This document shows, one piece after another, positions 1 to 8,222 of a DNA stretch of 20,117 nt. This DNA comes from a virus. The notes beneath the pieces were generated by a model. The model was not told the DNA's origin and ran no database searches. It saw only the letters and a program-made list of their open reading frames with translations. How positions within the stretch are numbered: the first letter of the stretch is position 1; each line of letters begins with the position of its first letter. Location of the stretch: IMG/VR virus record IMGVR_UViG_3300017769_000175, positions 1 to 20,117 of that record; one strand, 5' to 3'. The translations under genes and the position numbers were made by a program.

Positions 1-297
1 ACTGGTTGTATTTAATTGACCTACATAACCACCACTGTAAACATAAAAGTTAAAATTACTGCCCGAATCAAAACGAATTGTATCTTCTGCTGACACGCGA
101 GATGCAAACAAAGATTGAGTTGTTCCAATATTCCCACGCTTGACCCAGCCACTCCAAGTCCAAGTCTTGCGGTTGCCAGCAGCAGCCGGTGTCCAGCTTA
201 GGTACTGGCTTTCGTCATCGTTGAACTTGAGGGATTGCTGGGTGATGCCAGATGCACCTACGTTGCCCGCGCCACCGCTTGAGAATAGATTACTCAT
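1..297 (-). CDS. Tail fibre / LamG-like lectin-domain protein, N-terminal part (cut by window edge)
   Basis: The reading frame starts at an ATG at 297 and stays open for 99 codons to the left edge, so only the N-terminus is visible. It begins MSNLFSSGGAGNVGASGITQ, followed by a segment around residues 22-60 containing SLKFNDDESQYLSWTP and RKTWTWSGWVKRG. From memory this resembles the concanavalin A-like (LamG) jelly-roll start found in many marine phage fibre or appendage proteins, where it would bind carbohydrate. A good ribosome site (AAAGGCGG) lies about 8 bases upstream, in the 10-base gap after the preceding fibre gene. The position, last in the structural operon, fits a receptor-binding protein. 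The total length and the C-terminal domains are unknown. Confidence 0.8.
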   Translation of the reverse strand, partial: MSNLFSSGGAGNVGASGITQQSLKFNDDESQYLSWTPAAAGNRKTWTWSGWVKRGNIGTTQSLFASRVSAEDTIRFDSGSNFNFYVYSGGYVGQLNTTS

Positions 298-307
298 TAT
301 ACCGCCT

Positions 308-946
308 TTAGCTTACGTTTAGGCTACGACCGACTTCGTACATATTAGTGCCGTCACTGTAGAATACCAGAATATCCTTTGCTGAGGCGTCTGTGGTCAG
401 CGTTGGCGCAGTACCGCCAGCAAACTTAAACACCGCATTGTAAGACAGTGTGCGTGAGCCTGTGGCGTCTTGTATTGCCATCAGCGTGTATACGCCGCCG
501 TCAACCATATTAGTAGGCGCGGCAAGTGTGCGGTTGTCTGTCAGGGTAACGCTAGTCACCTGATTGGCTGAGGCATCCCAGCTAATGCTTGCAGCGTCTG
601 TCAGGGTGGTCGCATTGAAGTTCTGTGTCTTGGTGAACTCCTGCGCCTTTTCTAATCCAGCAATAGTCACATCAGCGTCTGGTGCTGTCAGGACTCGGGT
701 TGTGGCGGTTGTAATGCCCACCGCATCAATGCGTACCTGCTTGGTATCGTCAGCAGGGTCAGACAGCGTGAATGTGTCTTGAATAGCAGCCGTGCCAGCG
801 TTCATATCGGCTAGGTGCGCCATAACCTCGCGCAAGGCGTTGTTAACGTCACTAGGCACCATCGTGCCTTCGCCAAGGTCGATGCTGTCGATGTCTGTAT
901 TGCTTGACGCAGTTGCGTCATATTCGCTGATTTTGGTCTTTGCCAT
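308..946 (-). CDS. Putative tail fibre / virion structural protein, 212 aa
   Basis: The 212-residue protein starts MAKTKISEYDATASSNTDID and has NNALREVMAHLADM near residues 35-50. This opening resembles the N-terminal virion-attachment segment of phage tail fibres that I recall from marine podoviruses. The rest is rich in Thr, Ala, Asp and Val with alternating hydrophobic residues, consistent with beta structure. A C-terminal segment around residues 165-205 (KFAGGTAPTLTTDASAKDIL, then FYSDGTNMYEVGRS) looks like a repetitive fibre tip or a trimerising beta region. A strong ribosome site (AGGAG, 6-bp spacing) precedes the ATG. It lies between an internal virion protein gene and the LamG-like gene, as expected for a fibre. 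I see no catalytic motif. Confidence 0.7.
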   Translation of the reverse strand: MAKTKISEYDATASSNTDIDSIDLGEGTMVPSDVNNALREVMAHLADMNAGTAAIQDTFTLSDPADDTKQVRIDAVGITTATTRVLTAPDADVTIAGLEKAQEFTKTQNFNATTLTDAASISWDASANQVTSVTLTDNRTLAAPTNMVDGGVYTLMAIQDATGSRTLSYNAVFKFAGGTAPTLTTDASAKDILVFYSDGTNMYEVGRSLNVS

Positions 947-982
947 TTCTTTCTCCTAAAGGCGACAGCCTTATTTATAGCA

Positions 983-2614
983 CTATTCTTGCTCACCCGC
1001 TAGTAGACCGCCTGCCATACCGGGAATTGCCGGAACCGCAGTTGGGCCTTTTCTTAGCAGCGCACCCGGAGTCTGCAATCCTAACCTAGCAGCTTTCCGG
1101 CCAACCTGTGTCTGGTAAAACGGTTGAAGACCAAGGCCAGCTAACCCAGTAATAGGAATTAACGAAGGCTTCAAAAGCATCGCTGCGCCTAAAGCTTGTT
1201 CTGCTGGCAAAGACTTACCCATAACATCTTGTGCTGTCATAGCAAATCTTTGCTCTGGCATTCTTCCTGTAGCAAACCTTGTTTTATCAATGCTTGTATC
1301 GGCCTGCTTCATACCGCCAAGCAACTGCGCTGGCGTAAATGTTCCTACATCTTTTGCAGAAGACGTAGCAGCCTTTCTAATAGGACGAATTTGCTTAAAT
1401 GCTTCCCTTGCTTTTGCAAGTCCTTGAGCATTTGGGTTTTGTTTCATTAACTCATCCCTTAGAGCATTTTGAAACTGAAACAACGCTTTACCCATTTGTT
1501 TTTGGTCTTCTGTACTGTTTTTGTTTCTAATCAAACCTATTGCCTGCCTGCCTAAATCAGTGTCTGCTTTTTTTATAGCTTCACCACTCATTGCAAAACC
1601 TTCGTCAAATAATGACGGAGCTAGGGCTTTATTTAGTTTTTTGCGAAGCTGGTCAAAAACACCTTTTTCTAAGTCTGTGTTCTCTTGCACAATCTCGTTA
1701 ATTTTGCTCTGTAATGGTCTTGCGTCTGGCAGTCCAGCTTTAGGAATAGCTGTGCGATAATAATCAGACAAAGCATTTTCTGCCGCTTCCATAGCATCTA
1801 CGCCGGTTTTGCCAGATGGAACCTTAAACCCAATGGGAGACAATGCTCTTTCAATCATACGATTGTCAAAAGACTGCACAACCTCTCTCTGACCACCACG
1901 AATAACATCACCAAGAAGAGGCACAGAGCTAAGACGCTCTTCGACCTTTTTAGCTAAAGGCCCAAATGCTTGTCCGATAGTAGGCTCAATCTTCTCCGCA
2001 ATAAGTTTTCTTGCAGGCTCAGAAACCCTAGGCAAAACCTCACCGGCACCTCTTAATAATCCACCAGCAACCATAGACACTCCTGCTTGTGGCAATCTTT
2101 CTTTTACATCGCCTTCTGCGCTCATAAGCCCGTAAAGCCCGGCTTCGCCAGCAGCCAGACCTGTCTGTGCAAGCCTAGGAGCTTTTTGACCAATCTGACT
2201 TGCTGCTAACCGCGCTCCAGAGGCAATGCCTGTGGGTAGTGAGCCAACAATTTCTGATGCAAGAGCTGTCTTAGGGTATTCTTTCTGGAACTGCTCTCTT
2301 TGACCTCTGAACTTTGCCATAGTGTCTTGTGCTGCTGGCATAAAATCGCCGCCAGTTGCTACTGACTGCAAACCACGCAATCCACCTAGTATCTCATCAA
2401 TACTGCCAAATGTAAGACCAGAGATTGCCTCACGAGCAATTCCGGGCGCAACCTTTTGTGCAGCGGCAGTCTGCTCTGCTGGTACGGCTAGACCTAACTC
2501 TGCCATACGCTGACGAGCTATAGATGCAGGGTCGCGAGACTGTTGTGCCTCAGCCCTTAATCTCGCCGCTTTAGCTTTTAACCGGATTCGCGTTTGTGCT
2601 GCTGTTTCTGCCAT
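983..2614 (-). CDS. Putative internal virion (DNA ejection) protein, 543 aa
   Basis: I do not recognise a named family. The first 45 residues are Ala/Arg/Lys/Gln-rich and probably helical (MAETAAQTRIRLKAKAARLR). A Gly/Ala-rich region at about 60-190 includes AREAISGLTFGSIDEILGGL and several small-residue segments that could insert in membranes. A long charged helical middle part follows. Near the C-terminus (about 475-530) comes a hydrophobic Gly-rich stretch with LKPSLIPITGLAGLGLQPFY. Size, composition and position between the tail hub and fibre genes match podovirus ejection proteins, which leave the capsid with the DNA and form a channel. The ATG lies 4 bases after the stop of the preceding gene, so the two are probably translationally linked. 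No lysozyme or transglycosylase motif is evident. Confidence 0.6.
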   Translation of the reverse strand: MAETAAQTRIRLKAKAARLRAEAQQSRDPASIARQRMAELGLAVPAEQTAAAQKVAPGIAREAISGLTFGSIDEILGGLRGLQSVATGGDFMPAAQDTMAKFRGQREQFQKEYPKTALASEIVGSLPTGIASGARLAASQIGQKAPRLAQTGLAAGEAGLYGLMSAEGDVKERLPQAGVSMVAGGLLRGAGEVLPRVSEPARKLIAEKIEPTIGQAFGPLAKKVEERLSSVPLLGDVIRGGQREVVQSFDNRMIERALSPIGFKVPSGKTGVDAMEAAENALSDYYRTAIPKAGLPDARPLQSKINEIVQENTDLEKGVFDQLRKKLNKALAPSLFDEGFAMSGEAIKKADTDLGRQAIGLIRNKNSTEDQKQMGKALFQFQNALRDELMKQNPNAQGLAKAREAFKQIRPIRKAATSSAKDVGTFTPAQLLGGMKQADTSIDKTRFATGRMPEQRFAMTAQDVMGKSLPAEQALGAAMLLKPSLIPITGLAGLGLQPFYQTQVGRKAARLGLQTPGALLRKGPTAVPAIPGMAGGLLAGEQE

Positions 2615-2618
2615 TAGG

Positions 2619-4265
2619 TTATTGCCCCGCCGCTATGTATTCTCTTTTGTCATCATCGGGAAGTGCAGCCCAATCGCTAGGAGGAAACCCCTCTGGAGCG
2701 ACACTAATATCAATATCACCAGATGAGCCTGCATTTGTGCCATCATCAGAACCAGTAAGATTGTTTACACCCATTTCAGACAAAATTTTTGAATCGAACA
2801 ACCTAGCGTCAACCTCAATAGGTTCCATTAAGTCGTAACCTCTTTCTGAATAAAGGGCATTAACAGCGTTATTATAAGCAAATATATTCTTTTCATAGCC
2901 CTTGTATTTTTGAGCAAACATTCTTGATATTTGCGCTTTAACAACTGCCTTACTTTGTAGCGCATTTACGTTTCCACCTAAGTTTTCAATAACGCGAAGA
3001 GCATCTTGTTCCGTCATCACTCCACCGCCAACAGTTTCTATTCTTGCTGAACCAAGCAAGCCCTGCATCTGACCCTGAGCAATTCTCAGTGCAAGTTCCT
3101 GTTCAGTTAAGCCAAACTCTTTTGCGTTTGTTGAAAGAAATGTTTTTATGTAAGAGGTAAAGTCATCTGCAAGTCTACCGACACCCTGATTTGCTGTCTC
3201 AATATTTTTAAGGTAGCTTGCGTAGTTACGCATACTAACCTCATCCTCATTAAGCCGGTCATATATTTTTTTGAATGCAGAGAATTGAGGTATACCCATA
3301 GCTGCCATACCCTCTGTAACAGCCACCGCCCCTTTAGGGATTGGCATTTTAGTGCCGTCAGGTTGCTCTATGTATCTTTTTCCTGTGTTTCTATCGTGAG
3401 TTCCCTCACCTATTATTTTTCCGTCTAACCTATATGTTCCTAGGTTTTGAAATCTTCTTGGGTCTTGAGATTCCATAAGAACTTTAGGATTTTCTGGGTC
3501 AGAAAAATCAACAACTCCAACTCCAGTAACTGTTCTTATGTTTTCTTTAGAGACTGGCTTATCAACAATAAAGCTACCCTTACGCACAACGCGGCCTGTG
3601 GTTGGGTCTCCACCTAAAGCGGCAATGAGGGGGCTGTTTAGCGGTAAAAACGCAACATCAGCCTTTCCAGTCTCACCTGTTTCTGGGTTTTTTACTGTTT
3701 GTTGTTTCCAAGGTATGGCCTTTCCTTCTAAGACTTGACCTCGGTCTCTTTTCGCTATCTGAGACTCAATGTTGCGGCGGCTCAACTCATCAAGCTCTGC
3801 CTGCCGTTCAACAGCAGCTTTATCCGCAGCAATCTTACGCTGACGCTCTTCAGCCGTAGCATACGCCTCACGAGCCTTGCCCAAAGACGCACCAAGGATT
3901 TGCCCAAAAGTCATAGGCTTATCTTGATACCCGCCTAACTGTGACATAGTTGACCCGAAAGCACCTAATGCAGCAGAACCCGGTGTTCCGCGTCCGGGCA
4001 GCATAGAACGAAGCCCAGAAGCCGCTGTGGTGGGTGTTACAAGCCTTGCCTGCGGTATACCCATACTCGGCTTTTGTGACGCTCCTAGAGCCATCAAAGC
4101 ACGTTGACGAGCGTTCTCTACTACAGAGCCGGGTGTTTGCTGTACTGTCTGCTGTGGGGCTTGACCAGTTCTGGCATCGGCTTCTAAGAAAGCGGAGATT
4201 GCCGGTTTACGAGTAGCACCAGAAAGAACATTTCGTCTTAGGTTTAGCAGGTCTAAATCGCTCAT
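2619..4265 (-). CDS. Putative internal virion / structural protein, 548 aa
   Basis: The protein begins MSDLDLLNLRRNVLSGATRK. Residues about 60-130 are Gly/Ala/Pro/Met-rich, and about 130-175 form a charged helix rich in Ala, Glu, Lys and Arg, probably a coiled coil. A beta-rich part around 200-310 contains KGSFIVDKPVSKENI and RFQNLGTYRLDGKIIGEG. A helical C-terminal domain at about 330-490 has GLLGSARIETVGGGVMTEQD followed by ALRVIENLGG, a motif I recall from structural proteins of marine phages in this same position. The tail is acidic and ends near SDWAALPDDDKREYIAAGQ. The ribosome site is AGGAG with about 6-bp spacing. Together with its two neighbours it is probably part of an ejected core, but that role rests on position and composition only. 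Confidence 0.6.
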   Translation of the reverse strand: MSDLDLLNLRRNVLSGATRKPAISAFLEADARTGQAPQQTVQQTPGSVVENARQRALMALGASQKPSMGIPQARLVTPTTAASGLRSMLPGRGTPGSAALGAFGSTMSQLGGYQDKPMTFGQILGASLGKAREAYATAEERQRKIAADKAAVERQAELDELSRRNIESQIAKRDRGQVLEGKAIPWKQQTVKNPETGETGKADVAFLPLNSPLIAALGGDPTTGRVVRKGSFIVDKPVSKENIRTVTGVGVVDFSDPENPKVLMESQDPRRFQNLGTYRLDGKIIGEGTHDRNTGKRYIEQPDGTKMPIPKGAVAVTEGMAAMGIPQFSAFKKIYDRLNEDEVSMRNYASYLKNIETANQGVGRLADDFTSYIKTFLSTNAKEFGLTEQELALRIAQGQMQGLLGSARIETVGGGVMTEQDALRVIENLGGNVNALQSKAVVKAQISRMFAQKYKGYEKNIFAYNNAVNALYSERGYDLMEPIEVDARLFDSKILSEMGVNNLTGSDDGTNAGSSGDIDISVAPEGFPPSDWAALPDDDKREYIAAGQ

Positions 4266-4274
4266 AAAGCTCTC

Positions 4275-4985
4275 CTATGCGCCAAGTAGCCCAAGGTCGC
4301 TGGCAAGACCAACGCCCTGTGTAGCCAAACCAAGGAAGTCTGCTGTCGGGTTTCTAAACTGCGGCGTAATCTGCTCACTACCGACAGTGCCACCAGCAAC
4401 AGTAGCCATATAATCACGCAGCTTCTGCTGCTGACGGTTCTGCTCAAACTGGAAGCGTTCAATGTCTGCTGCAAGTTCTGCCTGTGACTGTGCCTCTCTT
4501 GCACCGCCAACTTGCGCCAAGCTCATTAAGTCAGCCATACCGAACTCACGAGCCGAAGGTGCCTGTGCTATTGCCGCTTGCTGTGCTTGCAATGCCATTG
4601 GTGTCAATGCTTGACCAAGTGCTGCCTGCTGATAACCAGAGCCGTAACGACCAGCTTTTGATGCTTGTGCTTCTACCTGCTCAACAACAGGGCGAAACGC
4701 AGCAGACTGTAGCGGGTTAGTACCCATCAGGTTCTGCATCACAACATCTTGTACGCCTTTGATGAAAGGGCTACCAGTGATAGCTTGCTGGCGAATGCCG
4801 GACAAAGCCATCTCAGATTCCGGCGAAAACCCTACGGTTGTCTGACCAGGGTAATACTGAGGCTGTGCAGAGCTATACAAATCCTTTGCTTGTGAAAGTC
4901 CGTACTCAAGGAATGGCTTTGCATACGATGGTGGGTTCACCATTGTATTTATTGTTCTTGTGCTGCCACCGCCACCTTTGCTCAT
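4275..4985 (-). CDS. Putative internal virion protein, Ala/Gln-rich, 236 aa
   Basis: The N-terminus is Gly/Ser-rich (MSKGGGGSTRTINTMVNPPS), followed by YAKPFLEYGLSQAKDLYSS. A helical Gln/Ala-rich body includes KAGRYGSGYQQAALGQALTP near residue 115 and a predicted coiled coil near 175-200 (AADIERFQFEQNRQQQKLRD). It ends in a hydrophobic Leu/Gly segment (FLGLATQGVGLASDLGLLGA). From memory, proteins with this layout and a central GRYGSG-type motif sit just before the large internal virion proteins in marine podoviruses and resemble T7 gp14/P22 gp7-type ejection proteins in size and composition. That comparison is inference, not an alignment. The ribosome site AAAGGAA lies about 8 bp from the ATG. 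It is probably cotranslated with the two large proteins downstream. Confidence 0.6.
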   Translation of the reverse strand: MSKGGGGSTRTINTMVNPPSYAKPFLEYGLSQAKDLYSSAQPQYYPGQTTVGFSPESEMALSGIRQQAITGSPFIKGVQDVVMQNLMGTNPLQSAAFRPVVEQVEAQASKAGRYGSGYQQAALGQALTPMALQAQQAAIAQAPSAREFGMADLMSLAQVGGAREAQSQAELAADIERFQFEQNRQQQKLRDYMATVAGGTVGSEQITPQFRNPTADFLGLATQGVGLASDLGLLGA

Positions 4986-4986
4986 C

Positions 4987-5355
4987 TTATATTTCCTTTA
5001 TCAGTACAGTTGACGCTGCGTTATAATCCTTTAGCTGACGTTCCCAGCCTTTGCGCCCGATGATTTCCATTGCATTGCATCCGTGGCCTCTAGCCCATTC
5101 AACAATCTTTTTCTCAGCCTCTATAAGCTCTTCCATATCCCCGCCTGCTAACCATATTCGGCAAACAATCTTTTGCGGGTAGTCAACCACTTCAGTCACT
5201 ATAACAGAATTTTCAAGTGGAAAAAACTGTGCGCTACCGTCCTTTATAGCATCTACAACGTGTATAAGGCTATGCGTATCGCCAGAGTACGCAAGCGCGG
5301 CTTCGATGTGATGAGCTAGTCTTTCTAGTTCATCCAATGATGAGGTAGGCAACAT
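4987..5355 (-). CDS. Small virion-operon protein, possibly GNAT (acetyltransferase)-like, 122 aa
   Basis: The protein starts MLPTSSLDELERLAHHIEAA. Its second half reads IWLAGGDMEELIEAEKKIVE, then GCNAMEIIGRKGWERQLKDY and an ending close to TVLIKEI. The pattern of an amphipathic helix, then the cysteine-preceded strand and GRKGW, then a closing strand ending in KE recalls the C-terminal half of GNAT-like proteins encoded in phage tail operons (T7 gp13 occupies a similar place). No complete acetyl-CoA pyrophosphate loop (R/Q-x-x-G-x-G/A) is visible, so catalysis is doubtful. It may be a structural relic or an assembly factor. The start overlaps the preceding gene by 26 bases, and the ribosome site is weak, which suggests coupling. 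Function is uncertain. Confidence 0.6.
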   Translation of the reverse strand: MLPTSSLDELERLAHHIEAALAYSGDTHSLIHVVDAIKDGSAQFFPLENSVIVTEVVDYPQKIVCRIWLAGGDMEELIEAEKKIVEWARGHGCNAMEIIGRKGWERQLKDYNAASTVLIKEI

Positions 5356-5653
5356 TTACATTGTGTCCGTGGTTTTTGTGTTCAATTATCATAGTTCCAT
5401 TTGTACTTGTGCTTTTTACAAATGGGTAGCTATGCTCTAATGTCTCGTTATATCCGGTAAAAAATACAACGCTCTCAACTCCATAACGAGGGTCGTTAAC
5501 CGTTGTTGTGGTTGTTCCGCTTGATAAAGTCGTATAGCCAACGCTGTTCAAACCGCCATTAATCGTGCGGTTTAGAACCTCAGCAGTTTCTCTTGTAGTC
5601 GCTGTAATAGGATTTAATATCCTAAGATTAGTAGTTCTTTGCGAAACAGTCAT
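5330..5653 (-). CDS. Small conserved phage structural protein, 107 aa
   Basis: The protein is Thr/Asn-rich (MTVSQRTTNLRILNPITATT), with a Thr run near residue 48 and an ending of GTMIIEHKNHGHNVNVAYLI plus IG. This closing pattern (a polar/aromatic strand, an H-N turn, and a strand ending in IIG) recurs in small phage proteins next to the tail hub gene, which I recall without a function. Predicted structure is mostly beta. The ATG overlaps the stop of the hub gene in an ATGA, with AGGTGG about 8 bp upstream, so synthesis is probably coupled to the hub. It could be a minor tail component or a chaperone; nothing in the sequence decides between them. Confidence 0.6.
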   Translation of the reverse strand: MTVSQRTTNLRILNPITATTRETAEVLNRTINGGLNSVGYTTLSSGTTTTTVNDPRYGVESVVFFTGYNETLEHSYPFVKSTSTNGTMIIEHKNHGHNVNVAYLIIG

Positions 5654-7110
5654 CGTCTGCCCACCTGTCTTGCTTCAACGTCAATGCCGTGAGCAAAAGA
5701 CCAGTTTCCACTGAGCAACATCTTTACGCGGTGATACCTATCTGCCGCCCGAAAAGGCACAAAACCAGCAGCATTAGTCGTGCCACCTGCTTGGAACGCA
5801 ACTGTGTCCGTAGGTGTTCCTCTGAGGCCGACAAACAACTCAACACTTCCGTCCTCGTGATAAGGATAAATTCTTGTTACAATGCTATGTTTGCCCATAC
5901 TTACGGCCGCTTCGCCTGTTGTAATGGTGGCCTGCAATGGGTCTCCAGTGAATGTGTAAAGCCGTTCACCTACAGCACCACCAAAGAAAAACTCACCGCC
6001 ACGGAATAACTGACTATCAAGAACAGTGGTCAAACCATCTAATGTTGCTGACAGATTATCTAAATCCTCGACTGTGTAACCAGCACTAAAGAACGGTGCA
6101 ACTAAGTCACTCTCAACATTGCCTATAGACCAGCGGCCAAGAGCGTAGTTGAATATCAATAGCCTGTCAGGACGGCCTGTTGTGCTAGAGGTGCTTGCAT
6201 AAGACCAAACAGCTATTTGATTTAGCGGGTCAACAGCAGAAGTCATATTATTCTTATAAGATGCGTTAAAATCCTTAAAGAAAAACTTGTCGATTTTTTC
6301 GTTGCCTATTGGCGTACTTTTTTGTCCGTCAAACATATGAAACCCATTGTCTGACAGATAAAAGACTGTAGAGCCGTAATTGCACACAGAACCAGGAACA
6401 GAACAACCACGCTGGCTTTCAACCTTGTCAAACTGCCAGATTAGCGGTGGGCCAGTATATGTTGCGCGGAAAATGGCTTTCTCACACAAAATAGTCGCAT
6501 ACTCACCACCAACTAGGCCGGTGATAGCACCAGCATCCGGCAAGTCTTGAAAGTCTGCTTGGTCAATGCCAGAAGTCCAGCTTGTGATGTCGTTGAAACC
6601 AGACCACCTTGTACGATATGGAATACGACCAGAGCCATCATCAATATTTGCTGTCCAGATAAAATCACGCACAACTGCCAAGTAATCTGCTTTTGGCGCA
6701 GAACCCGACAAGTCAGAGAATGCTGTATCTGTTCCTAGCTGCCATTTCTGCAACTCTTCACCAATACCGCCGGAAACAATAACGTACTCACCAAACTGCA
6801 CAAACCGCCACTTTTCTGCACCAGTAAGGTCATAGGCAGGGGTGCCAGCTTTACTGACATCATCAAGGTTGTTTGTTGACGGATTAAATGAGTACAGCTT
6901 TGCATCATCACCCGCAAAAAGCTTTATATTCCCATCGTTGTCTCTAGCTGGGTAAACGCCTTTGATAGTTCCATCGGCGGCGTTACTAAAGCTGATAAAC
7001 TGGTTTAGTGGGCGATAACCGTTAAACGCAGGAATAACATTCTCTGCTGTAACAACGCCTGAGTTCATAAATGCTGGCTGGTCGGGCAGCCATTCGCCAA
7101 AATTAATCAT
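5650..7110 (-). CDS. Tail hub / head-tail connector structural protein (beta-propeller-like), 486 aa
   Basis: I place the start at the ATG at 7110, which forms an ATGA overlap with the preceding stop. The frame extends 4 codons further to a TTG, which is less likely. The protein begins MINFGEWLPDQPAFMNSGVV and continues as repeating beta segments with conserved-looking pieces: TIKGVYPARDNDGNIKLFAG, EKWRFVQFGEYVIVSGG, YGSTVFYLSDNGFHMFDGQK and DPLNQIAVWSYAS. The recurring strands with display-like turns (YLSDNGFHMFDG) suggest a beta-propeller, as in P22 gp10-type DNA-stabilisation/tail-hub proteins; that family link is inferred. Cysteines in SQRGCSVPGSVCNYG could be close in space. It follows the adaptor-side genes and precedes the ejection proteins, as a hub should. 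Confidence 0.65.
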   Translation of the reverse strand: MINFGEWLPDQPAFMNSGVVTAENVIPAFNGYRPLNQFISFSNAADGTIKGVYPARDNDGNIKLFAGDDAKLYSFNPSTNNLDDVSKAGTPAYDLTGAEKWRFVQFGEYVIVSGGIGEELQKWQLGTDTAFSDLSGSAPKADYLAVVRDFIWTANIDDGSGRIPYRTRWSGFNDITSWTSGIDQADFQDLPDAGAITGLVGGEYATILCEKAIFRATYTGPPLIWQFDKVESQRGCSVPGSVCNYGSTVFYLSDNGFHMFDGQKSTPIGNEKIDKFFFKDFNASYKNNMTSAVDPLNQIAVWSYASTSSTTGRPDRLLIFNYALGRWSIGNVESDLVAPFFSAGYTVEDLDNLSATLDGLTTVLDSQLFRGGEFFFGGAVGERLYTFTGDPLQATITTGEAAVSMGKHSIVTRIYPYHEDGSVELFVGLRGTPTDTVAFQAGGTTNAAGFVPFRAADRYHRVKMLLSGNWSFAHGIDVEARQVGRR

Positions 7111-7823
7111 TGTCCTGCCCAAACCCCGCTGCTTGATTTTGGTGGCACTACACCCCAGACCTCAGAGCCAACAGCTACCGTTGACCAAACTTCCGTACCA
7201 ACAGGAACCACGCCCCACTCTTCACCAAGAATAGTCATTTTTGTTTCCTGTGAAACAACTGTGCCGCCTGTCGATGCGCCACTAAATATACCATTCACAT
7301 TGCCTACAGATGTTATTGCTGTACTTGCAGTAGCCGACATCAACGTAACAAAGTTAGAGCTAGACGTTGCCGAAGCTGATATTGCCACTGCCCCAGATAC
7401 TGTTCTAATTCTTGTGCCGTCTAACTCTGCTGTGCCTACAGCGTTAACCAAAGCCTCAAATGGTCTTACTCTAGCAAACGCTGTAGAAGCTGTTGAAACA
7501 GCCGTTACGGACGCTGCCAGTGGTCTTACTCTACTTGTACCGCTAGAGGCCGTCAGTGACGCTTGAACAGAGGCTGAAACACCTTTTAGTTTTACGGCAC
7601 TAGAAGATGCTGACGAAGCAATGTCTGCTAGTGCCTCGGCAACCTTCACTTCAAGTGACAGCGTGTCTAATGCACCGTAGTTCCAGCTATCCAGCGCACC
7701 CCATCCATCCATATGGTCTAAAGCAACGGCAGACCAAGCAACCTTGTCGCCCACTGTGTCTACAGTAAACGAAAGGCTATCTAGTGTGCCGGTTAACCTA
7801 TCTAGGGGTGCTACTGTTGACAT
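7107..7823 (-). CDS. Repeat-containing structural protein, 238 aa
   Basis: The start is placed at the ATG at 7823; one more upstream codon (TTG) is in frame. TTAGGT lies about 11 bases upstream of this ATG as a modest ribosome site. I do not recognise the family. The N-terminal 60 residues hold a short duplication of the WGALDS / YGALDT kind. Residues about 77-177 are five degenerate repeats of 20 residues, three of which start RVRP or RIRT. The last 40 residues hold three copies of a roughly 10-residue unit (GEEWGVVPV, GTEVWSTVAV, GSEVWGVVPP). The composition is Ala/Ser/Thr/Val-rich with no cysteine, typical of beta-fibrous virion parts. It could be an elongated tail or head decoration protein. 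It is coupled to the hub gene by ATGA. Confidence 0.65.
   Translation of the reverse strand: MSTVAPLDRLTGTLDSLSFTVDTVGDKVAWSAVALDHMDGWGALDSWNYGALDTLSLEVKVAEALADIASSASSSAVKLKGVSASVQASLTASSGTSRVRPLAASVTAVSTASTAFARVRPFEALVNAVGTAELDGTRIRTVSGAVAISASATSSSNFVTLMSATASTAITSVGNVNGIFSGASTGGTVVSQETKMTILGEEWGVVPVGTEVWSTVAVGSEVWGVVPPKSSSGVWAGQ
7293..7595 (-). repeat. Five degenerate 60-base (20-codon) tandem repeats inside a structural gene
   Basis: Translated, the region reads as consecutive units of 20 residues: one beginning VKLKGVSASVQ (21 residues), then RVRPLAASVTAVSTASTAFA, RVRPFEALVNAVGTAELDGT, RIRTVSGAVAISASATSSSN and FVTLMSATASTAITSVGNVN. The first positions (R-V/I-R) and the A/S-x-V-x-A core are shared by the middle units. 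DNA identity between units is partial, with ggtcttactcta visible twice on the plus strand, so this is an old duplication rather than a recent expansion. Confidence 0.65.
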
Positions 7824-7832
7824 CAACTATAC

Positions 7833-8219
7833 CTAAGCAGCCGTGATGTCCATATCACCTACAGCAATCTTTAGAATATCACCTGTTTCAATAACCTTAC
7901 TGGCAGTCAGTGCGCCGTGTATCAACAAGTTCCCGCTGCTGCTAGCATCGAACAAACCGAAATGACTTACGGTTCCCCACGACCCTGTTGCTGCTGAAAA
8001 CTCAACAGCACCGCTATTGCTTGCAGTGCCAGATGCAGCCGCGGCAAAGGCAATTGACTCACGAGCATATCCATTGCCAGTAAGCTCTGTGCCACTGTTG
8101 TCATCGTTAAATGAACCAGTAGATAATCCGACATACACTGTCGATGGCATTGTATATGCGCCAGTTCCTAAAATATGGTCGAGAATTTCGTTCTCAAGAT
8201 AATCACTCATTGCAGACAT
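7833..8219 (-). CDS. Small conserved tail/collar-type structural protein, 128 aa
   Basis: The sequence starts MSAMSDYLENEILDHILGTG and continues with YTMPSTVYVGLSTGSFNDDN, GYARESIAFAAAASG, WGTVSHFGLFDASSSGNLL and a final beta segment. The layout SDYLENxxLDHxL, then a TVYVGLST strand, then GYAR, then a FGLFD-type strand and a short closing sandwich marks a widespread small phage protein, often annotated as a tail fibre or collar protein. I recall the pattern but not a secure function. A GGAG ribosome site about 9 bp from the first ATG supports that start over the internal Met at codon 4. The gene lies 3 bases after the adaptor gene, so a role at the neck or tail is plausible. Confidence 0.65.
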   Translation of the reverse strand: MSAMSDYLENEILDHILGTGAYTMPSTVYVGLSTGSFNDDNSGTELTGNGYARESIAFAAAASGTASNSGAVEFSAATGSWGTVSHFGLFDASSSGNLLIHGALTASKVIETGDILKIAVGDMDITAA

Positions 8220-8222
8220 AGT

